Source of the DNA: Acidobacteriaceae bacterium
Lineage (GTDB): Bacteria > Acidobacteriota > Terriglobia > Terriglobales > Acidobacteriaceae
Length of the DNA: 37,610 nucleotides
Direction of reading: 5' to 3'
Assembly (NCBI GenBank): GCA_003138975.1
Contig: PLHQ01000206.1
Span: forward strand, 1-37,610
This document shows positions 15,410-24,100 of this stretch, piece by piece (within the stretch, counting starts at the first letter, position 1; the number at the start of each line of letters is the position of its first letter). Below the pieces are notes generated by a model. That model did not search any database and was not told the origin of the DNA. It worked only from the letters and a program-made list of their open reading frames with translations. The position numbers and the translations under genes are program-made.

Positions 15410-16395
15410 TGGCTCGCATCTTCGCTTACATCGTGCACAAAGGTGGCGTGGCTGCCGATTCTGCGCTTGAACTAGCGGCCGCTGCGCGAAAGATCGATGC
15501 TGTGGCTTCGCCGACAGCGATTCTGACCGGGTGGGGTGCGGACCTGGATGCCGCCTGCAATACCCTCGGTGCTTCCTACCCTGAGATTTGGAAGATCGCC
15601 AACGAAGCTCTTGCCTACCCCAATGCTGAACTAGTCCGGAAAGCCCTGCTCAAGGTGCTGCCGAGCGACAGCATTGTGTTGGTTGCCCATGAGCATTTCG
15701 GAATCGACCTGGCGCCGGGTCTCTCCATCAAGATGGATTCAGCTTTCGTTTCCGACGTGTTGGATATCGCCGGGGTTGAAGGTGCCGGCCTCAAAGTTGT
15801 CCGCCAGGAATTTGGGGGACAGGTGAGCGCTCACGTTCGTTGCGACATCTCATCGGGCGCAGTGGTCACGATACGTCCGGGCGCGTTCAAGGCGGTGGAG
15901 GGCGCTCCCGTCAGCGGCGTCGTCGTTGACAAATCCAACGACGTCGGCGGGCTGGTATCGGGCCGGCGCTATCTGGAGACGGTCGTCGCCGAGGCGGGTG
16001 ATGTCGATATCACCAAGTACAACGTTTTGGTTTCCATCGGCCGTGGCATCCAGGAAAAAGACAATGTGGCCATTGCGCAGGAACTGGCTGACGCCCTGGG
16101 TGCGGCGGTGAGCTGCTCGAGACCCGTGGTCGACGCCAAGTGGATGGATAAGTCACGTCAGGTGGGCTCATCCGGAAAAACCGTCAAGCCCAAGGTCTAT
16201 CTGGCATGCGGCATCAGTGGGTCTTTCCAGCATCTGGCTGGCATCAAAGGCAGTCCGTTCCTGATCGCCATTAACAAGAACCCGAAGGCTCCGATATTCC
16301 AGGTTGCAGATGTCGGAATTGTCGATGACATCCTGGAGTTCTTGCCGGAATTGACCAACAAAGTCCGTGAAATGCGCAGCGTCGCAGCAAAGTGA
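15409..16395 (+). CDS. etfA: electron transfer flavoprotein subunit alpha
   Basis: 328 residues, normal for the family. The C-terminal FAD-binding domain is clear: [55 protein letters not shown], with the GSSGKTV and GISG loops intact. The N-terminal half is the more variable domain that contacts the beta subunit. The start ATG shares its A with the etfB stop. With etfB it forms the soluble FAD carrier between the acyl-CoA dehydrogenase encoded ten bases downstream and the membrane oxidoreductase upstream. I see no features of the bifurcating subclass that I could defend from sequence alone. Confidence 0.93.
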   Translation: MARIFAYIVHKGGVAADSALELAAAARKIDAVASPTAILTGWGADLDAACNTLGASYPEIWKIANEALAYPNAELVRKALLKVLPSDSIVLVAHEHFGIDLAPGLSIKMDSAFVSDVLDIAGVEGAGLKVVRQEFGGQVSAHVRCDISSGAVVTIRPGAFKAVEGAPVSGVVVDKSNDVGGLVSGRRYLETVVAEAGDVDITKYNVLVSIGRGIQEKDNVAIAQELADALGAAVSCSRPVVDAKWMDKSRQVGSSGKTVKPKVYLACGISGSFQHLAGIKGSPFLIAINKNPKAPIFQVADVGIVDDILEFLPELTNKVREMRSVAAK

Positions 16396-16405
16396 GGAAC
16401 CGCCC

Positions 16406-18085
16406 ATGATCGCAAGCAAAACCCTGAAGTTAAGTTTGAAGTCGCTCAAGGACTTCGCCAAGAAACGTCTGCCGGATGAGGTGCTCCGGGAGCTTGATGA
16501 ACGCGATGAATGTCCGCTCGATATTGTCCGCCACATGTGTAGCCCGGACAAACTGGGCATTCAACTTCTGTTCATTCCCGAGGAGTTCGGTGGCATGGGC
16601 GGCGGTACCTTCGATGTGTACTGCGTCTGCGAAGAGATGGCGCGCATCGATTTGGGCGTCGCCACGGCCGTGCTGGCCACGTTTCTGGGCAGCGATCCGA
16701 TCACGGTCGGCGCCACTCCGGAGCAAAAGAAGATCTGGCTGACGCGTATCGCGGAAGAAGGAATCTTGTTCGCCTACGGCGCCACCGAGCCGGAAGCGGG
16801 CAGTGATCTGGGATCGCTTCGCACCACAGCGGACCCGGTTACCGAAAACGGCCGCGTCGTCGGCTACAAAATCAGCGGCAACAAGCAATGGATCAGCAAC
16901 GGTGGAATCGCTGATGCCTACTCGGTTTTGGCCAACACGCCCAGCGGTCCGAGTTGGTTCATCGTGGAAAAGGGCGCGAAGGGCTTCACCCACGACGAGC
17001 CGGAAGACAAGCACGGCATCCGCCTCAGCAACACGGCAGCGCTGGCGTTCGACAACGTCTATGTCGATGCCGACCGGCTCGTTGGTGGCGTGGAAGGCCA
17101 GGGGTTGAATCAAGCGCAGGCCGTGTTCGGTTATACGCGCCTGATGGTGGCAGCGTTTGGCCTGGGCGCAGGATGGTCCGCGCTCGACCGGGCCATTCCT
17201 TATTCCACCAAGCGTATTCAAGCCGGGGCGCCGCTCTCGGAAAAGCAGGGATACACGCACAAGCTGATCGTGCCCAACGTGGTGCGACTCGAAGCAGCCC
17301 GCTCCTACATCGAAGAAACCGCGGAGCGCATCGACGCCGGGGCCGAAGGAAGCCTGAACACCGAGGGCGCCATCGCCAAGTACATGGCAACCGAAGCCGG
17401 CAATACCGCCGCCGAGGCCAGCATCCAGGCTCTGGGTGGCTACGGTTACACGCATGAATATATGGTGGAGAAAATCAGCCGCGACGTTCGCATCACCACG
17501 ATCTATGAAGGCACGTCCGAGATCATGGAGATGACCATCAGCCGCGACCGTTGGCAGAATCATCTCAAAACACGCGGGCAGCACTATCACGAGCGGGCGC
17601 GAGAGTTCGAAGCGTTGCACGCCCGCCATGCGAACGTGGGCGCCGATATCGCGGCGCTGGCTTTGCACGCATTGGCTGAGGTTATGGAAAAAGCGCGAGT
17701 CGGACGCCTGACCCGCTATCAACATATTCTCCTGCGCCTGGGTGAGTTAATCGCTTATGCCGAGTGCGCGGGGAGTTTGTCCCGCCGCGCCGCGCTTTTG
17801 TCTGAAGGCAAGCTCCACGAAAAAGCGAACCGGCGCTTCGATGCGACGGCGCTGGCGGCGATCAGCCGAGTTTTTGCCCGCGACGCCGCGCTCAAGGTGG
17901 CCGAAGAAGGTTTGCGCTGGGTGGTCGGAGCCGGGGGCGTCAGCGATGCCGAGATGGCTGGCTTTGAAACGAGTTTAGGATTGCCCGCCATTCACCGCGC
18001 GCAGTCGGGCCTTATTTCGGACCTGGATTACATAGCAGACGTACTGTACGGCCGCGCGGCCAAGCGCACGGAACTGGCCGCGTAG
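16406..18085 (+). CDS. acyl-CoA dehydrogenase
   Basis: 559 residues from the ATG at 16406, ten bases after etfA; GAGG at 16394 serves as ribosome site. The N-terminal domain has [15 protein letters not shown], and the flavin/substrate region has [15 protein letters not shown] and [12 protein letters not shown]. The C-terminal helical domain has [19 protein letters not shown] and the catalytic-base motif IYEGTSEI with E368. About 150 further residues after the usual end add a helical domain, as in the larger acyl-CoA dehydrogenases. The chemistry is alpha,beta-dehydrogenation of acyl-CoA with electrons to ETF. Set between etfBA and the synthase gene, it could also run in reverse to reduce enoyl-CoA, supplying the enoyl reduction that the synthase lacks (inference). 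Substrate length cannot be read. Confidence 0.92.
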   Translation: MIASKTLKLSLKSLKDFAKKRLPDEVLRELDERDECPLDIVRHMCSPDKLGIQLLFIPEEFGGMGGGTFDVYCVCEEMARIDLGVATAVLATFLGSDPITVGATPEQKKIWLTRIAEEGILFAYGATEPEAGSDLGSLRTTADPVTENGRVVGYKISGNKQWISNGGIADAYSVLANTPSGPSWFIVEKGAKGFTHDEPEDKHGIRLSNTAALAFDNVYVDADRLVGGVEGQGLNQAQAVFGYTRLMVAAFGLGAGWSALDRAIPYSTKRIQAGAPLSEKQGYTHKLIVPNVVRLEAARSYIEETAERIDAGAEGSLNTEGAIAKYMATEAGNTAAEASIQALGGYGYTHEYMVEKISRDVRITTIYEGTSEIMEMTISRDRWQNHLKTRGQHYHERAREFEALHARHANVGADIAALALHALAEVMEKARVGRLTRYQHILLRLGELIAYAECAGSLSRRAALLSEGKLHEKANRRFDATALAAISRVFARDAALKVAEEGLRWVVGAGGVSDAEMAGFETSLGLPAIHRAQSGLISDLDYIADVLYGRAAKRTELAA

Positions 18086-18118
18086 CGTTTAAGGATGGAT
18101 CTTTAGAGGAGTCTCGTC

Positions 18119-21100
18119 ATGGAAAACACTTCTTATCGCGCCATAGCAATTGTGGGAGTTGGAGCCGTTTTACCCGATGCTCCGAATGTACAGGCATTCT
18201 GGAAAAATGTGAAGGACGGCCGCTACAGCATCAGCGAGGTTGCGCCCGACCGCTGGGACCCGGGGCTTTACTACGATCCCGATCACAGCGCCCCGGACAA
18301 GACTTACTCAAAAATCGGCGGCTGGGTGCGTGAGCATGTGTGGGAGCCCATGAAGTGGCGCCTGGCTATCCCGCCGCGTGTGGTCGATGCGATGGATGAG
18401 TCGCAAAAATGGGCCATCGCTTGCACACGCGAAGCGTTAGAAGACTATGGCTATCCCAAGCGGCCGCTGGACAATGATCGCACGGCTGTCATCCTTGGCA
18501 ATGCTATGGCCGGCGAAAAACATTATTTCACCGCGCTGCGCCTGTACTTTCCGGAATACGCGCATGAACTGGCCGATTGTGCCAGCTTCGCCGCGCTACC
18601 AGAGAAGCTGCGCCACGACCTCACGCGGGAGCTGCACGACCGGATGGCCAGGCGCATTCCCGATGTAACCGAAGACACCATGCCCGGCGAATTGGCCAAC
18701 TGCATTGCCGGCCGCATCGCGAACGTTTTCAACTTTCACGGCCCCAATTACGTTGTGGACGCGGCGTGCGCATCGGCAATGGCGGCCATCAGCGCGGCGG
18801 CCGAGGGATTAGTGGCGAACGATTTTGACATCGCGGTCACCGGCGGCATTGACCGGAACATGGGTGCCTCGACCTATATCAAGTTCTGCAAGATCGGCGC
18901 GCTGTCGGCGACCGGCACTCGTCCCTACGCCGAAGGGGCCGACGGCTTCGTCATGGGCGAAGGCACCGCTATCTTTCTGCTCAAGCGTCTGGCCGATGCC
19001 GAGCGCGACGGGGACAAGATCTACGCCGTGCTGCGCGGCATAGCCGGATCGAGCGACGGCAAGGGAAAGGGCATCACCGCGCCCAACCCGATTGGCCAAA
19101 AATTCGCCATCGAGCGCGCCTGGCAGAATGCCGGATTATCGCCGGCTACTGTGACGTTGATCGAGGGCCATGGCACATCCACCGCCGTGGGCGACGTCGT
19201 CGAATTGCAAAGCATGATCGACGTGCTCAGCAGTTCTCATCTCCCCTCGCACTCCGTGGCGCTTGGTTCGGTCAAGTCGAACCTCGGGCACCTTAAAGGA
19301 GCGGCCGGCGCTGCCGGACTGCTGAAAGCCGCGCTGGCGCTTCGGGACAAAGTACTGCCGCCGAGCGTGCATTGCGAGCATCCCAATCCGAACATCGACT
19401 TTGCCCATTCTCCGCTTTACGTCAATACCGAACTGAAACCATGGACGATGCCAGAAGATGGTGTGCGCCGGGCCGGTCTGAGCGCTTTTGGTTTTGGCGG
19501 CACCAATTTCCACGCGGTGCTCGAAGAATACATTCCCGGCAGGCTGAACGGAAACGGCAAGCGCTCGGTGGTGGTCAGTGAGATACCGCCGAAAGTGAAA
19601 GAGCCAATTATGAATGTGGAAAGTGTTTCCCGCACTTCTTTTTCCGGTACTGCCCGCTCTTCTTCTTACAAAGCTCCGTTACGCGGAGCACTGGTAATCG
19701 GCGCCGCTTCCGAAGCTGCGCTCATCGAGCGTCTGCGCGCGGTGGAGAAAGACGCCAAAGCAGGCCTTGCACCAGCACCAACTGCCCCGGCTGAATCCGA
19801 CCTGCGCGCGCCCGAGCGCCTGGCCATCGACTACTCCAACGCCACCGAACTGGCTGACAAAACAGGCAATGCACTCAAAGCGCTCGCGGCTAATCAGCCG
19901 GCAGTGTGGAAAGTCCTGCGGGCACAAGGCATCTTCCGGGGTCACGGTCCCGCTCCCAAGGTCGCCTTCCTGTATACCGGTCAAGGCTCGCAGTACGCAA
20001 ACATGCTCCAACTGATCCGGGCAACGGAGCCGATTGTGGCTGAAACCTTTGCCGAAGCCGATCGCGTGATGACGCCCTTGCTAGGCAAGCCGCTCAGCGA
20101 ATTTATCTTCGTTGACCAAGCCGACGCCGTCGCCGTCGCCAAGGCCGAAGACGATCTGCGCCAAACCGAGATCACTCAGCCCGCGGTGCTGGCAATCGAC
20201 CTCGCGCTGACCCGGCTCCTGGCCGCATACGGCATTGAGCCCGACTTCACGATAGGACACAGCTTGGGCGAATACGGAGCGCTGGTCGCGGCCGGCGGCC
20301 TCCCCTTTGTCGACTCACTGGAAGCGGTCAGCGCTCGAGGCCGCGGAATGACCCAGGTGGCAATGGACGACAACGGCCGCATGGCCGCGGTGTTTGCTCC
20401 GATTGAAGAAATCGAGCGCATCCTGAAGACGATCAACGGCAACATCGTGATTGCCAACTTCAACAGCAACCATCAGGCGGTTGTCGGTGGCGCGAGCAAA
20501 GCGGTCGAGCAGGCCATGGAAGCCTTCCAAAAAGCTGGCTATGACGTGTCTGCATTGCCTGTCAGCCACGCCTTCCACACAACGATTGTGGCGGGAGCCA
20601 GCAAGCCGCTGCGGCAAGTTCTGGAGCGCCTGCATCTCCAATCGCCACGTTTGCCGATCGTCGCGAACACAAACGGCGAGTTTTATCCCACCGGACCTGA
20701 CGTCGTGCCGCAGATGCTCGACATTCTCACGCAGCAGGTCGCTTCTCCTGTGCAGTTTATTAAGGGCTTGCGCACGCTGTACGATGCCGGCGCTCGTATG
20801 TTTGTTGAAGTTGGACCGAAGAAGGCGTTGCAAGGATTTGCCGAGGATGTGCTCGGCGGCCACAACGATGTGGTTTCGTTGTTTACCAATCATCCGAAAG
20901 TCGGCGATCTCGCCGCGTTCAACCAGGCGCTGTGCGGTCTATATGCGGCGGGCCTCGGCCGCGGGACCGCGGAAGCCTTGCCCGAACCCGCGGTAACGAC
21001 CGTGACCGCTATTCCCTCGTCGGAAACGTCTAAACCGATTCCCGTGGCAGCGTCCCCAACCAACACCTCTGGCACGCAAACCGGGCCGTCGAACGGCGAT

Positions 21101-24100
21101 CACTACAACGAGCTCGGCCGTTTGTTCGCCGATGTTCTCGATCGCGGCTACGAGCTCTACCACGGCCAGAATGGGCGCTCCACCTCCGCCCCGGTGGTCA
21201 TCACGGGCGCGGCGTTAGGCCTGCCTGGAACCGAGCACATTTTCGACGATAGCAACATTGGCCGCATTCTGCGGGGCGATCAGTTTATCGATTTGATTCC
21301 CACAGGCTTCCGTCAGGCCATGCTCGACAAACACATCACGCGCCTGGTGAAGAGTGAGAACGGCGCACGGTTTGAGACCCTCACTGATGTCGCGGACGTC
21401 ATCAAGCTGGCGGGCCGCGGAGGCGCGTTTAATCTGAAAGATGAATTCGGAATTTCGTCCGAACGCGTAGCCGCCCTCGACCGTGTCACCCAACTGGCGA
21501 TCGCCGCGGGCATCGACGCATTGCGCGACGCCGGCATCCCGCTGGTCATGCGCTATAAAACCACGACCAAAGGCACGCAATTACCGGAGCGCTGGGGATT
21601 GCCCGACGCTTTGCGCGACGATACCGGTGTGATTCTTGCGTCCGCCTTCCCCGGGATGGACTCGTTCGCGGATGAGATGGCGCGCTATTACGCGGACCAC
21701 GAACGCCGCGAGCAGTTAACCGTGCTCGAAGGCCTGCTCGCCGGGGCGGTCGAAGGGAACGGTCATTCCAATCTGGTGCAGGAGATAAACCGGCGCATCG
21801 ACGAGTTGCGCGTCGCCATCGACAAAGAACCGTATGTCTTCAACCGGCGCTTCTTGCTCCGAGTCTTGTCCATGGGACATTCGCAGTTTGCTGAATTCAT
21901 CGGTGCCCGCGGCCCCAACACCCAAATCAACTCTGCTTGCGCGAGCACCACGCAGGCGGTGTCGCTGGCGCAGGACTGGATCCATGCCGGGCGCTGCAAC
22001 CGGGTGATCGTCGTCTCGGCCGACGACGTCACCTCCGATCATCTGATCGATTGGATGGGCGCTGGTTTCCTGGCCACTGGAGCGGCAGCCACCGACGAAG
22101 TGGTTGCAGACGCCGCCATTCCCTTCGACCGCCGGCGGCACGGCATGATTATCGGCATGGGCGCCGCAGCTCTGGTGGTGGAGAGCGCCGACGCCGCGCG
22201 TGAACGTGGAATACAGCCCATCTGCGAGGTGTTGAGCACCGTGACCGGCAACAGCGCTTTCCACGGCACTCGTCTCGATGTCCAGCACATCGGCCTAGTG
22301 ATGGAGACCCTTGTGACCAAAGCCGAAGCGGGCAGCGGCATTTCGCGTCACCAGATAGCGCCACAGACGGTTTTCGTTTCCCATGAAACCTATACCCCGG
22401 CGCGCGGCGGCAGTGCCTCCGCCGAGATCCACGCGCTGCGTCGCGTCTTCGGCGACGTCGCGGATCGCATCGTGATCGCCAACACCAAGGGCTTCACCGG
22501 TCACGCCATGGGCACAGGCATCGAAGATGTCGTCGCCGTCAAGGCGCTGGAAACCGGCTGCGTGCCCCCAGTTGCCAACTTTAAGGAAGTTGATCCGGAG
22601 CTGGGACCGTTGAACCTGTCGAAAGGCGGTAGCTATCCCGTCGAGTACGCCATACACCTGGGAGCGGGGTTCGGTTCGCAGATCAGCATGATGCTGTTGC
22701 ATTGGATCAAGACGAAAGACGGTATCCGTCCCAGCCCGAACGCTCTGGGCTATGCCTACCGCATCGCCGATGCCACCGCCTGGAGTACCTGGCTGAGTAG
22801 CATCGCGGGCCGTCCAGTCGCCGATCTGGAAGTCGTCCACCGCACGCTGCGCGTGCGAGATCAAGGGGTAGCAGCGCGGGTCGCCGAAGTTGCTAGGGAA
22901 TTGCGAACGGCGCCAGCAAAAACGACGGCTCCTACCCCCACAACGCAAGCACCACCACCGACGTCAGTCGTCACCACGAAACCGGCGCCTCCGCCGCCCG
23001 TCGCAGTCGCTGAACCGGCATCCAAAGTTCAAGTCGCCGCTGTGGCTCCCGCTCCTTCCGCGCCGCCACGACCAGCGGCAAAGGGCGATCTCAAGGGCGA
23101 TCCGGTGAAAGAGAGAGTGCTGGCTCTGGTAGCCGAGAAAACCGGTTATCCGGTGGACATGCTCGATCTGGATCTCGATCTCGAAGCGGATCTGGGCGTC
23201 GACACAGTTAAGCAGGCGGAGGTCTTTGCCTCCATTCGCGAGATCTACAGCATTCCGCGTGACGAGAACCGCAGGCTGCGCGATTATCCCACGTTGGCGC
23301 ACGTCATCCGTTTCGTGTATGAGAAGCGTCCCGACTTGGCTGCAACCCCGGCGGCAGCGAAGGAAGAAGTCAAACTCACAGCGCCTACAACCGCTGCGGT
23401 TGCTGAGAAACCGGCAGCCGCGCAAAACGTCACTGGCGATTCCGTCAAGGAACGCATTCTCGCGCTGGTGGTAGAGAAGACCGGTTATCCGAAAGACATG
23501 CTGGATTTGGATCTCGACCTCGAAGCGGACCTCGGCGTCGACACCGTCAAACAGGCGGAGATGTTCGCGGCCATCCGAGCGGAATATAACATTCCGCGCG
23601 ACGAGAACCTTAAGCTGCGCGACTATCCCACGTTGGCGCGCGTCATCCAGTTCGTGTTTGAGAAGCGTCCCGACTTGGCTGGGGTGTCTGCAGTTCCATC
23701 CCCAGCAACTATCAGCGCTCCATCTGAACCCACGCCGCCGCCAGTCGCAGCCCAAGCGGCCGCGGACGACTCCATCAAGGAGAAGGTGCTGGCCATTGTG
23801 GCCGAGAAGTCGGGCTATCCCAAAGACATGTTGGATCTGGATCTGGATCTCGAAGCAGACCTCGGCATCGACACCGTCAAACAAGCGGAGATGTTCTCGG
23901 CCGTGCGAGCGGCATACAACATTCCGCGCGATGAGAATCTCAAGCTGCGCGAGTTCCCGACGTTGGCCCACGTGATCAAGTTCGCTCGCGACCGGCAACC
24001 CGCATTGGCTAAAGCGTCTGCTCCAATCTCGTCCGCCATCCAAGAGAAACGAGAGCCGGCGCGGAAAAAACCGGCAGTGTCTGCATCTTCGGGTGCGAAG

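Noticed and set aside
16430-17725. A 431-residue minus-strand reading frame opposite the acyl-CoA dehydrogenase gene
   Set aside because: Antisense shadow; the plus-strand product is a full-length family member.
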